A DNA stretch of 64,000 nt, from NCBI GenBank assembly GCA_028583405.1, contig JAPTMU010000109.1, forward strand, positions 337,653 to 401,652. Direction: 5' to 3'. Source of the stretch: Pogonophryne albipinna. Taxonomy: Eukaryota; Chordata; Actinopteri; Perciformes; Artedidraconidae. The notes under the pieces are model-generated. The model saw nothing but the letters and a program-made list of their open reading frames with translations, made no database searches and had not been told where the DNA came from. Below are positions 1 through 10,962 of the stretch, in pieces; the stretch's first letter is position 1, and every line of letters begins with the position of its first letter. The translations under genes and the position numbers were made by a program.

Positions 1-3000
1 TGTGTCTCTCTGTGTCTCTGTGTCTCTCTGTGTGTCTCTGTGTGTCTCTCTCTCTCTGTGTCTCTCTGTGTCTCTGTGTGTCTCTCTCTCTCTGTGTGTC
101 TCTGTGTCTCTCTGTGTGTCTCTGTGTCTCTCCGTGTGTCTCTGTGTCTCTGTGTGTCTCTCTCTCTCTGTGTCTCTGTGTGTCTCTGTGTGTCTCTGTG
201 TGTCTCTGTGTCTCTGTGTGTCTCTCTCTCTCTGTGTCTCTCTGTGTGTCTCTGTGTCTCTGTGTCTCTCTGTGTGTCTCTGTGTGTCTCTCTCTCTCGG
301 TGTCTCTCTGTGTGTCTCTGTGTGTCTCTGTGTGTCTCTGTGTGTCTCTCTGTGTCTCTCTGTGTGTCTCTGTGTCTCTCTGTGTGTCTCTCTGTGTGTC
401 TGTCTGTGTGTCTCTGTGTCTCTCTGTGTGTCTCTCTCTCTCTCTGTGTCTCTCTGTGTCTCTCTGTGTGTCTCTCTCTCTCTCTCTGTGTCTCTATGTG
501 TCTCTCTGTCTCTCTGTGTGTCTCTCTGTGTGTCTCTGTGTCTCTCTCTGTGTGTCTCTGTGTCTCTCCGTGTGTCTCTGTGTCTCTCCGTGTGTCTCCG
601 TGTCTCTCTGTGTGTCTCTGTGTCTCTCTCTCTCTCTGTGTGTCTCTGTGTGTCTCTGTGTCTCTCTGTGTGTCTCTCTGTGTGTCTCTCTGTGTCTCTG
701 TGTGTCTCTCTCTCTCTGTGTCTCTCTCTGTGTCTCTGTGTCTCTCTGTGTGTCTGTGTGTCTCTCTGTCTCTCTGTGTGTCTCTCCGTGTGTCTCTCCG
801 TGTCTCTGTGTCTCTCTCTCTCTCTGTGTCTCTCTGTGTGTCTCTCTGTGTCTCTGTCTCTCTGTGTGTCTCTCTGTCTCTCTGTGTGTCTCTCAGTGTG
901 TCTCTCCGTGTGTCTCTGTGTGTCTCTGTGTCTCTCTCTCTGTGTCTCTCTGTGTCTCTGTGTCTCTCTGTGTCTCTCCGTGTGTCTCTCTGTGTGTCTC
1001 TGTGTGTCTCTCTGTGTGTCTCTCTGTGTGTCTCTCTCTCTGTGTCTCTCCGTGTGTCTCTGTGTGTCTCTGTGTCTCTCTCTGTGTCTCTCTGTCTCTC
1101 TGTGTGTCTCTCTGTGTGTCTCTGTGTCTCTCTGTGTGTCTCTCTGTGTCTCTCTCTCTCTCTGTGTGTCTCTGTGTCTCTCTGTGTGTCTCTGTGTCTC
1201 TCCGTGTGTCTCTGTGTGTCTCTGTGTCTCTCTGTGTCTCTCTCTCTCTCTGTGTGTCTCTGTGTGTCTCTGTGTCTCTCTCTGTGTGTCTCTCTCTCTC
1301 TGTGTCTCTCTCTGTGTCTCTGTGTCTCTCTGTCTCTCTGTGTGTCTCTCTGTCTCTCTGTGTGTCTCTGTGTGTCTCTGTGTCTCTCTGTGTCTCTGTG
1401 TGTCTCTTTGTGTCTCTCTCTCTCTCTGTGTCTCTCTGTGTGTCTCTCTGTGTCTCTGTCCCTCTGTGTGTCTCTCTGTCTCTCTGTGTGTCTCTCAGTG
1501 TGTCTCTCTGTGTCTCTCCGTGTGTCTCTGTGTGTCTCTGTGTCTTTCTCTCTCTCTCTGTGTCTCTGTGTCTCTCCGTGTGTCTCTCTGTGTCTCTCCG
1601 TGTGTCTCTCTGTGTCTCTCTGTGTGTCTCTGTGTCTCTCTGTGTGTCTCTCTCTCTCTGTGTCTCTCCGTGTGTCTCTCTGTGTCTCTCTGTGTCTCTC
1701 CGTGTGTGTCTCTCTGTGTGTCTCTGTGTCTCTCTCTGTGTCTCTCTGTGTCTGTGTGTCTCTCTCTCTGTGTCTCTCCGTGTGTCTCTCTGTGTCTCTC
1801 TGTGTGTCTCTCTGTGTGTCTCTGTGTCTCTCTGTGTGTCTCTGTGTGTGTGTCTCTCTCTCTCTGTGTCTCTCTCTCTCTGTGTGTCTCTGTGTCTCTC
1901 TGTGTGTGTGTGTCTCTGTGTGTCTCTCTGTGTCTCTCTCTCTCTCTGTGTGTCTCTGTGTCTCTCTGTGTGTGTCTCTCCGTGTGTCTCTCTGTGTGTC
2001 TCTGTGTCTCTCTGTGTCTCTCCGTGTGTCTCTGTGTGTCTCTCTCTCTCTGTGTGTCTCTCCGTGTGTCTCTCCGTGTGTCTCTCTGTGTCTCTCTGTG
2101 TGTCTCTGTGTGTCTCTCTCTCTCTGTGTCTCTCTGTGTCTCTGTGTGTCTCTCTCTCTCTGTGTGTCTCTGTGTCTCTCTGTGTGTATCTCTGTGTGTC
2201 TCTGTGTCTCTCCGTGTGTCTCTCTGTGTCTCTGTGTGTCTCTCTCTCTCTGTGTCTCTGTGTGTCTCTGTGTCTCTCCGTGTGTCTCTGTGTGTCTCTG
2301 TGTCTCTCTCTCTCTGTGTCTCTCTGTGTGTCTCTGTGTCTCTCTGTGTGTCTCTGTGTGTCTCTCTCTCTCGGTGTCTCTCTGTGTGTCTCTGTGTGTC
2401 TCTGTGTCTCTGTGTGTCTCTGTGTGTCTCTCTGTGTGTCTGTCTGTGTGTCTCTGTGTCTCTCTGTGTGTCTCTCTCTCTCTGTGTCTCTCTGTGTCTC
2501 TCTGTGTGTCTCTCTCTCTCTCTCTGTGTCTCTCTGTGTGTCTCTCTGTCTCTCTGTGTGTCTCTGTGTCTCTCTCTGTGTGTCTCTGTGTCTCTCCGTG
2601 TGTCTCTGTGTCTCTCCGTGTGTCTCCGTGTCTCTCTGTGTGTCTCTGTGTCTCTCTCTCTCTCTGTGTGTCTCTCTGTGTCTCTGTGTGTCTCTGTGTC
2701 TCTCTGTGTGTCTCTCTGTGTCTCTGTGTGTCTCTCTCTCTCTGTGTCTCTCTCTGTGTCTCTGTGTCTCTCTGTGTGTCTGTGTGTCTCTCTGTGTGTC
2801 TCTGTGTCTCTCCGTGTGTCTCTCTGTGTCTCTCTCTCTCTCTGTGTCTCTCTGTGTGTCTCTCTGTGTCTCTGTCTCTCTGTGTGTCTCTCTGTCTCTC
2901 TCTGTGTCTCTCTGTGTGTCTCTGTGTGTCTCTGTGTGTCTCTGTGTGTCTCTCTCTCTCGGTGTCTCTCTGTGTGTCTCTGTGTGTCTCTGTGTCTCTG

Positions 3001-5620
3001 TGTGTCTCTGTGTGTCTCTCTGTGTGTCTCTGTGTCTCTCTGTGTGTCTGTCTGTGTGTCTCTGTGTCTCTCTGTGTGTCTCTCTCTCTCTGTGTCTCTC
3101 TGTGTCTCTCTGTGTGTCTCTCTCTCTCTCTCTGTGTCTCTCTGTGTCTCTCTGTGTGTCTCTCTGTCTCTCTGTGTGTCTCTGTGTCTCTCTCTGTGTG
3201 TCTCTGTGTCTCTCCGTGTGTCTCTGTGTCTCTCCGTGTGTCTCCGTGTCTCTCTGTGTGTCTCTGTGTCTCTCTCTCTCTCTGTGTGTCTCTCTGTGTC
3301 TCTGTGTGTCTCTGTGTCTCTCTGTGTGTCTCTCTGTGTCTCTGTGTGTCTCTCTCTCTCTGTGTGTCTCTCTCTCTCTGTGTCTCTCTCTGTGTCTCTC
3401 TGTGTGTCTGTGTGTCTCTCTGTCTCTCTGTGTGTCTCTGTGTCTCTCCGTGTGTCTCTCTGTGTCTCTCTCTCTCTCTGTGTCTCTCTGTGTGTCTCTC
3501 TGTGTCTCTGTCTCTCTGTGTGTCTCTCTGTCTCTCTGTGTGTCTCTCCGTGTGTCTCTGTGTGTCTGTGTCTCTCTCTCTGTGTCTCTCTGTGTCTCTG
3601 TGTCTCTCCGTGTGTCTCTCTGTGTGTCTCTGTGTCTCTCCGTGTGTCTCTCTGTGTGTCTCTCTGTGTGTCTCTCTGTGTGTCTCTCTGTGTGTCTCTC
3701 TCTCTCTGTGTCTCTCCGTGTGTCTCTCTGTGTCTCTGTGTGTCTCTGTGTCTCTCTGTGTGTCTCTGTGTCTCTCCGTGTGTCTCTCTGTGTCTCTCTG
3801 TCTCTCTGTGTGTCTCTCTGTCTCTCTGTGTGTCTCTGTGTGTCTCTGTGTCTCTCTGTGTGTCTCTCTGTGTCTCTCTCTCTCTCTGTGTGTCTCTGTG
3901 TCTCTCTGTGTGTCTCTGTGTCTCTCCGTGTGTCTCTGTGTGTCTCTGTGTCTCTCTCTCTCTCTGTGTGTCTCTGTGTCTCTCTCTGTGTGTGTCTCTC
4001 TCTCTCTGTGTCTCTCTCTGTGTCTCTCTCTGTGTCTCTGTGTCTCTCTGTCTCTCTGTGTGTCTCTCTGTCTCTCTGTGTGTCTCTGTGTGTCTCTGTG
4101 TCTCTCCGTGTGTCTCTCTGTGTCTCTGTGTGTCTCTCTGTGTCTCTCTCTCTCTGTGTGTCTCTCTGTGTCTCTGTCCCTCTGTGTGTCTCTCTGTCTC
4201 TCTGTGTGTCTCTCAGTGTGTCTCTCTGTGTGTCTCTGTGTGTCTCTGTGTCTTTCTCTCTCTCTCTGTGTCTCTCTGTGTCTCTGTGTCTCTCCGTGTG
4301 TCTCTCTGTGTGTCTCTGTGTCTCTCCGTGTGTCTCTCTGTGTCTCTCTGTGTGTCTCTCTGTGTCTCTCTGTGTGTCTCTCTCTCTCTGTGTCTCTCTG
4401 TGTGTCTCTCTGTGTGTCTCTCTCTCTCTGTGTGTCTCTGTGTGTCTCTCTGTGTCTCTCTGTGTGTCTCTCTGTGTCTCTCTGTGTGTCTCTCTCTCTC
4501 TGTGTCTCTCTGTGTGTCTCTGTGTGTCTCTGTGTCTCTCCGTGTGTCTCTCTGTGTCTCTCCGTGTGTCTCTGTGTCTCTGTGTCTCTCCGTGTGTCTC
4601 TCTGTGTCTCTCTGTGTGTCTCTCTCTCTCTGTGTGTCTCTCCGTGTGTCTCTCTGTGTCTCTCCGTGTGTCTCTGTGTGTCTCTGTGTCTCTCTCTCTC
4701 TCTCTGTGTCTCTCCGTGTGTCTCTCTGTGTCTCTGTGTGTCTCTGTGTCTCTCCGTGTGTCTCTCTGTGTGTCTCTCCGTGTGTCTCTCTGTGTCTCTC
4801 TGTGTCTCTCTGTGTGTCTCTCTGTGTCTCTCTGTGTGTCTCTCTCTCTCTGTGTCTCTCCGTGTGTCTCTCTGTGTCTCTCTGTGTCTCTGTGTCTCTC
4901 CGTGTGTCTCTCTGTGTCTCTCTGTGTCTCTCCGTGTGTCTCTGTGTCTCTCTGTGTCTCTCCGTGTGTCTCTGTGTGTCTCTGTGTCTCTCCGTGTGTC
5001 TCTCTGTGTCTCTCTGTGTGTCTCCGTGTCTCTCCGTGTGTCTCTCTGTGTCTCTCTGTGTGTCTCTCTCTCTCCGTGTGTCTCTCTGTGTCTCTCCGTG
5101 TCTCTCTGTGTCTCTCCGTGTGTCTCTCTGTGTCTCTATGTGTCTCTCTCTCTCTCTCTCTGTGTGTCTCTGTGTCTCTATGTGTCTCTCTGTGTCTCTG
5201 TGTCTCTCTCTCTCTCTGTGTCTCTCTGTGTCTCTCTGTGTCTCTGTGTCTCTGTGTGTCTCTGTGTGTCTCTCTCTCTCCGTGTGTCTCTCTGTGTCTC
5301 TCCGTGTCTCTCTGTGTCTCTCCGTGTGTCTCTCTGTGTCTCTATGTGTCTCTCTCTCTCTCTCTCTCTGTGTCTCTCTGTGTGTCTCTGTGTCTCTCTG
5401 TGTCTCTGTGTCTCTCTGTGTGTCTCTCTCTCTCCGTGTGTCTCTCTGTGTCTCTCCGTGTCTCTCTGTGTCTCTCTGTGTGTCTCTATGTGTCTCTCTC
5501 TCTCTCTCTCTGTGTGTCTCTGTGTCTCTGTGTGTCTCTCTGTCTCTATGTGTCTCTCTGTGTCTCTCTGTGTGTGTCTCTCTGTCTCTCTGTGTCTCTC
5601 TGTCTCTCTGTCTCTCTGTG

Positions 5621-5651
<31 letters not shown>

Positions 5652-5829
5652 CTCTGTGTCTCTCTGTCTCTCTGTGTGTGTCTCTCTGTCTCTCTGTGTC
5701 TCTCTGTGTCTCTCTGTCTCTCTGTCTCTCTGTCTCTCTGTGTCTCTCTCTCTCTCTCTCTCTGTGTGTGTCTCTCTGTCTCTCTGTGTCTCTCTGTGTC
5801 TCTGTGTGTCTCTGTGTGTCTCTGTGTAC
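1..5829. repeat. 5.8-kb TGTGTCTC-type simple/minisatellite array in a cdk15 intron
   Basis: The stretch is built almost only from TGTGTCTC, TGTCTC and TCTCTC blocks, with scattered CCGTGTG and CGGTGTC variants. All three plus-strand frames stay open for almost 2000 codons because the units lack stop triplets. These frames encode only Ser/Leu/Cys/Val and are not genes. The array runs up to the splice donor of the cdk15 PFTAIRE exon, so it fills the 5' part of the following intron and continues past the left edge. Longer blocks recur: the rare CTCGGTGTCTC variant appears near 297, 2370 and 2958. Confidence 0.97.
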
Positions 5830-5909
5830 CCTCTCTGATGGCAGTGAAGGGAACCCCCTCCTCAGTCTTCGTCCTGATCTCCTTCAGAGCCACCAGCCGC
5901 CCGTTGATC
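5830..5909 (-). CDS. cdk15: cdk15 exon with VALK lysine and PFTAIRE helix
   Basis: The exon is 80 nt, acceptor TGTGCAG and donor GTACACAG. It encodes [20 protein letters not shown] followed by FTAIRE, then one base of the next codon, which would complete REA in the family. The phase agrees with the upstream exon (AG plus G makes Arg). The VALK lysine and the Glu of the C-helix motif are both present, so this half of the ATP site looks intact. Confidence 0.93.
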
Positions 5910-7560
5910 CTGCACACATTGAGAAATATGAATCACAGCTATATACCAAGTAACCTGTGATGAACCCGTGAGTACCTGCTGACCCCCTTGTAGACGGCGG
6001 CGCTGGCCCCGCCCCCCAGCCTCTCCAGACTCAGGTAGGAGTGAGAGGACCCGAACCTCAGGCCGGGGTTCTGCTCAGAGACACAGGTATACACAGGTAG
6101 GTATACACAGGTAGGTATACACAGGTAGGTATACACAGGTAGGTATACACAGGTAGGTATACACAGGTATATATACACAGGTATGTATACACAGGTAGGT
6201 ATACACAGGTAGGTATACACAGGTAGGTATACACAGGTAGTTATACACAGGTAGGTATACACAGGTAGGTATACACAGGTAGGTATACACAGGTATATAT
6301 ACACAGGTAGGTATACACAGGTATATATACACAGGTAGGTATACACAGGTAGGTATACACAGGTATATATACACAGGTAGGTATACACAGGTAGGTATAC
6401 ACAGGTAGGTATACACAGGTAGGTATACACAGGTAGGTATACACAGGTAGGTATACACAGGTAGGTATACACAGGTATGTATACACAGGTAGGTATACAC
6501 AGGTATATATACACAGGTAGATATACACAGGTAGGTATACACAGGTAGGTATACACAGGTAGGTATACACAGGTAGGTATACACAGGTAGGTATACACAG
6601 GTATGTATACACAGGTAGGTATACACAGGTAGGTATAAACAGGTAGGTATACACAGGTAGGTATACACAAGTATGTATACACAGGTAGGTATACACAGGT
6701 AGGTATACACAGGTAGGTATACACAGGTAGGTATACACAGGTATATATACACAGGTAGGTAGATATACACAGGTAGATATACACAGGTATATATACACAA
6801 CATTATATCATGAATACATGATATATTAGAGGTGTTTCTGACCCAGGGGAAGACGCCATCCCCCTCGCCGTCCCCCCCCTCGCTGCTCCTCCGGCCTCTC
6901 TGCTGTCGGGGGGGCCGGGCCTGCAGGGTGCTGAACCAGAAGGCGGGGGGGGGGCCGGCAGCCTGTTGGGACAAACAGAGACATAAAAACACGTTAAAAT
7001 CACGGTCCAAACGCCTTGTCTTTCAAAGCATTAAAAAAAAGTTAAAAGCACACACTGTAAAAAGTTTAAGTGACCCACTGTAAAAAGTGACCCACATTAA
7101 AAAGTGACCCACTGTAAAAAGTGACCCGCTGTGAAGAGTGACCCACTGTAAAAAGTGACCCACTGTAAAAAGTGACCCACATTAAAAAGTGACCCACTGT
7201 AAAAAGTGACCCGCTGTGAAGAGTGACCCACTGTAAAAAATGACCCACATTAAAAAGTGACCCACTGTAAAAAGTGACACACTGTAAAAGTGACCCACTG
7301 TAAAAAGTGACACACTGTAAAAGTGAAAGGTCAGTGTGTTACAGAGGCGGTCAGACAGCACACTATAAGAAGTTCAAAAGAAGCACGTTGTAGAAAGTTG
7401 TACACTGTAAGAAGTGAAGCCGATGAGTTACCTCAGCGAGCGGCAGAGAGGAGCAACTGGTTTTAAAACTCTTCATCTTGATCTCCTCCTCTTCTTTCCT
7501 CTCTTCTTCTTCTTCCTCACCGCAGCAGATCCTCACCCAGCAGGACAGAAGACCCTCCAT
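5830..7560 (-). CDS. cdk15: cdk15, 5' part (PFTAIRE-type cyclin-dependent kinase)
   Basis: Four minus-strand exons (7560-7432, 6962-6843, 6070-5976, 5909-5830) join in phase into about 141 codons. They read as an N-terminal extension followed by the kinase N-lobe: a glycine-rich loop, [18 protein letters not shown] with the ATP-binding lysine, and the PFTAIRE helix in [10 protein letters not shown]. The PFTAIRE motif limits the call to CDK14 or CDK15. The run [14 protein letters not shown], and an FxW before the loop, resemble vertebrate CDK15 as I recall it. The family are Ser/Thr kinases activated by cyclins. The C-lobe, activation loop and stop lie beyond the left edge. The donor after the PFTAIRE exon opens into a 5.8-kb simple-repeat intron. 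The kinase-domain exons are secure; the first exon is less so. Confidence 0.88.
5976..6070 (-). CDS. cdk15: cdk15 exon with the glycine-rich loop
   Basis: The exon is 95 nt, acceptor CTCTGAGCAG and donor GTACTC. It encodes [20 protein letters not shown] then [11 protein letters not shown]. The loop reads GGGASA where I recall GEGSYA or GEGTYA in vertebrate CDK14/15, so the usual Glu and Tyr are replaced while both family glycines stay. The 14-bp GTAGGTATACAC array begins about 13 bp upstream of the acceptor. Confidence 0.92.
6082..6795. repeat. 14-bp minisatellite, unit AGGTAGGTATACAC
   Basis: About 50 tandem copies, with GTATATAT and GTATGTAT variants, fill the intron between two cdk15 exons. 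The minus-strand frames reading [14 protein letters not shown] are an artefact of a stop-free unit. Confidence 0.96.
6843..6962 (-). CDS. cdk15: cdk15 N-terminal extension exon
   Basis: The exon is exactly 40 codons, in phase 0 at both ends, acceptor CCCAACAG and donor GTCAGA. The product is Pro/Gly/Arg rich and low complexity, with [18 protein letters not shown] and a terminal VFPW. It matches the position of the basic, Ser/Arg-rich stretch that precedes the kinase domain in CDK15. Two G/C homopolymer runs make the reading frame sensitive to sequencing error. Confidence 0.72.
7070..7325. repeat. 17-bp minisatellite, unit GTGACCCACTGTAAAAA
   Basis: About 14 imperfect copies lie in the first cdk15 intron. 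A longer pattern alternates CCCACTG, CCCACATT and CCCGCTGTGAAGA subunits, which shows block duplication. Confidence 0.92.
7432..7560 (-). CDS. cdk15: cdk15 putative first coding exon
   Basis: An open frame from an ATG at 7560 gives 43 codons ([14 protein letters not shown], a run of Glu, then [17 protein letters not shown]). It ends at a good donor, GAG|GTAACT, in the phase the next exon needs. The frame stays open upstream to another ATG at 7626 through Gly/Arg-rich simple sequence; I chose the inner ATG because that upstream part is low complexity. Similarity to known CDK15 N termini is weak (KTSCSS against KEASCS), so an alternative first exon further right is possible. Confidence 0.55.
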
Positions 7561-8766
7561 CTTCCTCTTCTCTCTCTCTCTCTCTCTATACCCTCCTCCT
7601 CTTCCTCCTCCTCCTCTTCCTCTCACATGACTCAGGTCTCATGACGTCCGTCTGAACAGCAGCTCCATTCACTCAAACATCCTTCAACATATTTATATAT
7701 AAACGCATAAAGACACGAGGAAGTGAGTGAGTCCGTTTCTTAAATAATGAAAAGAATAATCATTTGGTCAATAAATAATAAAGTCTGCAGACATAAAGAA
7801 AAGAATAAGAAGTCAATAAAACACTGAATTGGTTAATAAATACATGGTACATTGGTTTCTCACAGCCTCTCTGATAGTCTGTGTATTCACTCTGTCCTAC
7901 ACGGCTTGTTGGAGCCCCCCCCCCTCCCTGTGAGCCCACTGCGCTCTGATTGGTCAGCTCGCCCACTCTGTTCTGATTGGTCCACCACCGTTACAGCTGA
8001 ACATCAGTGATCATGTGTTACCATGGCGTTTGTTAGCAACCAGGAAATGACCCCAGTGATGACAAACAGATGGGAATGCTGCGTGGGGTCTGGGGGCCGT
8101 GTTGGGGGGACGTTGGGGGGCCGTGTTGGGGGGACGTTGGGGGGCCGTGTTGGGGGGGGACGTTGGGGGGCCGTGTTGGGGGGCCGTGTTGGGCTCGCTG
8201 CTCCGCCCTTTGAGGCTCGAGGAGCGGACAGTGTGAGCTGGTTCACTGCTGTGGTTTCCTGGGTGCTGCGTGGGGTCTGCGAGACACGGCGAGACACGGC
8301 GAGACCCAGCCCGAGCACCCCCCCCCCTGGCTGTGAGTCTGCGTGTGCTCAGAACGAGTCCAGGCCGCGTCTCGCCGTCTCAGGCTCCGAAATCCACGGA
8401 GCTGCAGCTGAGAAAAGATTGAGTGAGTGTGAGGAGACGTTACGTCACTTACTACGCTATAAGAAGGAACCAATGGGAAAAGAGAGATGTCCAACGAGGC
8501 GTTCAGGGGCAGACAGGTCTTCTCTGCGTCAGAGTGTTTCTCCCTACAGGCTGTACTTTGAGGGGTTGAGGCTCTGCAGAGCGTTCACATGCAGAAGCTA
8601 CAGAACACAAGGGGACGGGTCAGAACCAGAGAAGCATGTCACGGGCCCTTTAAGGAAAGATAATAAAAACACGTCGATAGTAAAATGATTAAAACACATT
8701 TGTAAATGTTTCTAGTTATTCTCTAAATGTTTAACAGAAGAACACAGAGGAGTCAGCGCTGAGGAG
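7561..8766. other. Intergenic stretch between cdk15 5' end and dph3 3' end
   Basis: No convincing exon was found on either strand. The part near 7561-7630 is a CCTCCT/TCTCTC-rich tract that could be cdk15 5' UTR on the minus strand. The stretch from 8093 to 8195 is a G-rich repeat. Frames on both strands of 8020-8690 look like chance. The cdk15 promoter would be expected here, but I recognise no specific site. Confidence 0.5.
8093..8195 (+). repeat. G-run-rich short tandem repeat (possible G-quadruplex)
   Basis: Repeated blocks of GTTGGGGGGACGTTGGGGGG and GGGGGGCCGTGTT place more than eight runs of at least five G within about 100 bp of the plus strand. Such spacing meets the usual sequence rule for G-quadruplex formation. 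It lies upstream of cdk15, in the region where its promoter would be. Confidence 0.75.
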
Positions 8767-8772
8767 TTTATT
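8767..8772 (-). other. dph3: Candidate polyadenylation signal of dph3
   Basis: TTTATT on the plus strand is AATAAA on the minus strand. Reading downstream from the dph3 stop at 10894, this is the first canonical hexamer I see. It lies beyond the 47-bp array, so the array would be in the transcript. Confidence 0.45.
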
Positions 8773-8835
8773 ATTCTGTTCAAACTTTCACTTTAAATTA
8801 CATATTAACTATATTCTCAGTATGTACACAGGTTC

Positions 8836-10757
8836 CTGTCAGAGGAGCGAGTCCCAGCAGCACCTGAACGCACCGTCCTGTCAGAGGAGCGCTCAGAGTC
8901 CCAGCAGCACCTGAACGCACCGTCCTGTCAGAGGAGCGCTCAGAGTCCCAGCAGCACCTGAACGCACCATACTGTCAGAGGAAGCCTCAGAGTCCCAGCA
9001 GCACCTGAACGCACCATACTGTCAGAGGAGTGCTCAGAGTCCCAGCAGCACCTGAACGCACCATACTGTCAGAGGAGCGCTCAGAGTCCCAGCAGCACCT
9101 GAACGAACCGTGCTGTCAGAGGAGCGCTCAGAGTTCCAGCAGCACCTGAATGCACCGTGCTGTCAGAGGAGCGCTCAGAGTCCCAGCAGCACCTGAATGC
9201 ACCGTGCTGTCAGAGGAGCGCTCAGAGTCCCAGCAGCACCTGAACGCACCGTGCTGTCAGAGGAGCGCTCAGAGTCCCAGCAGCACCTGAACGCACCGTG
9301 CTGTCAGAGGAGCGCTCAGAGTTCCAGCAGCACCTGAATGCACCGTGCTGTCAGAGGAGCGCTCAGAGTCCCAGCAGCACCTGAATGCACCGTGCTGTCA
9401 GAGGAGCGCTCAGAGTCCCAGCAGCACCTGAACGCACCGTGCTGTCAGAGGAGCGCTCAGAGTTCCAGCAGCACCTGAATGCACCGTGCTGTCAGAGGAG
9501 CGCTCAGAGTCCCAGCAGCACCTGAATGCACCGTGCTGTCAGAGGAGCGCTCAGAGTCCCAGCAGCACCTGAACGAACCGTGCTGTCAGAGGAGCGCTCA
9601 GAGTCCCAGCAGCACCTGAACGCACCGTGCTGTCAGAGGAGCGCTCAGAGTTCCAGCAGCACCTGAATGCACCGTGCTGTCAGAGGAGCACTCAGAGTCC
9701 CAGCAGCACCTGAATGCACCGTGCTGTCAGAGGAGCACTCAGAGTCCCAGCAGCACCTGAATGCACCGTGCTGTCAGAGGAGCGCTCAGAGTCCCAGCAG
9801 CACCTGAACGCACCGTGCTGTCAGAGGAGCGCTCAGAGTCCCAGCAGCACCTGAACGCACCGTGCTGTCAGAGGAGCGCTCAGAGTCCCAGCAGCACCTG
9901 AACGCACCGTGCTGTCAGAGGAGCGCTCAGAGTCCCAGCAGCACCTGAACGCACCATACTGTCAGAGGAAGCCTCAGAGTCCCAGCAGCACCTGAACGCA
10001 CCATACTGTCAGAGGAGTGCTCAGAGTCCCAGCAGCACCTGAACGCACCATACTGTCAGAGGAGCACTCAGAGTCCCAGCAGCACCTGAACGAACCGTGC
10101 TGTCAGAGGAGCGCTCAGAGTCCCAGCAGCACCTGAACGCACCGTGCTGTCAGAGGAGCGCTCAGAGTTCCAGCAGCACCTGAATGCACCGTGCTGTCAG
10201 AGGAGCGCTCAGAGTCCCAGCAGCACCTGAATGCACCGTGCTGTCAGAGGAGCGCTCAGAGTCCCAGCAGCACCTGAACGAACCGTGCTGTCAGAGGAGC
10301 GCTCAGAGTCCCAGCAGCACCTGAACGCACCGTGCTGTCAGAGGAGCGCTCAGAGTTCCAGCAGCACCTGAATGCACCGTGCTGTCAGAGGAGCACTCAG
10401 AGTCCCAGCAGCACCTGAATGCACCGTGCTGTCAGAGGAGCACTCAGAGTCCCAGCAGCACCTGAATGCACCGTGCTGTCAGAGGAGCGCTCAGAGTCCC
10501 AGCAGCACCTGAACGCACCGTGCTGTCAGAGGAGCGCTCAGAGTCCCAGCAGCACCTGAACGCACCGTGCTGTCAGAGGAGCGCTCAGAGTCCCAGCAGC
10601 ACCTGAACGCACCGTGCTGGCACCTGAACGCACCGTGCTGTCAGAGGAGCGCTCAGAGTCCCAGCAGCACCTGAACGCACCGTGCTGTCAGAGGAGCGCT
10701 CAGAGTCCCAGCAGCACCTGAACGCACCGTGCTGGCACCTGAATGCACCGTGCTGTC
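8836..10757. repeat. 47-bp minisatellite, about 41 copies, in the predicted dph3 3' UTR
   Basis: Each unit contains CTGTCAGAGGAGCGCTCAGA, then GTCCCAGCAGCACCTGAACG, then CACCGTG. Variants (GTTCCAG, AATGCACC, CGAACCG, CCATACTG) recur in the same order. A rare unit, GGAAGCCTCAG, occurs at 8981 and again at 9968, exactly 987 bp (21 units) apart, so a 21-unit block was duplicated. Two shortened units sit at the right end (10619 and 10734). Confidence 0.97.
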
Positions 10758-10793
10758 AGAATAAAACTGGAATCAGGCTAAAAATAAAGGTGT

Positions 10794-10892
10794 TTATCTG
10801 AGGATGAAGAGGACGATGAAGAGGATGAAGAGGACGATGAAGAGGATGAAGAGGAAGATGATGAAGAGGAGGAAGAGGAAGATGAGGAGGGG
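10794..10892. repeat. GA-rich tract beside the dph3 stop codon
   Basis: GATGAAGAGGA-type purine repeats on the plus strand, pyrimidine-rich in the dph3 transcript sense, immediately follow the dph3 stop. Confidence 0.8.
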
Positions 10893-10893
10893 G

Positions 10894-10962
10894 TCAGGAC
10901 TGAAGCAGCTCCAGTTTGCTTTCTGACGGAGCGGCGATGATCTCTCCGGACAAAAAAAAATC
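10894..10962 (-). CDS. dph3: dph3 exon 3 (C terminus and stop)
   Basis: The exon has 22 codons plus TGA, acceptor TGTTTCAG. It encodes [20 protein letters not shown] then QS. It aligns residue for residue with the length of the vertebrate C terminus. Confidence 0.92.
   Translation of the reverse strand, partial: DFFLSGEIIAAPSESKLELLQS

Noticed and set aside
2..5960. Three overlapping frames of more than 1900 codons (Ser/Leu/Cys/Val)
   Set aside because: All three plus-strand frames are open because TGTCTC units contain no stop; the composition is pure repeat and the region is a cdk15 intron.
8023..8688. 221-codon plus-strand frame
   Set aside because: Starts in a G-rich repeat, has no recognisable domain, and its overlapping minus frames are equally open.
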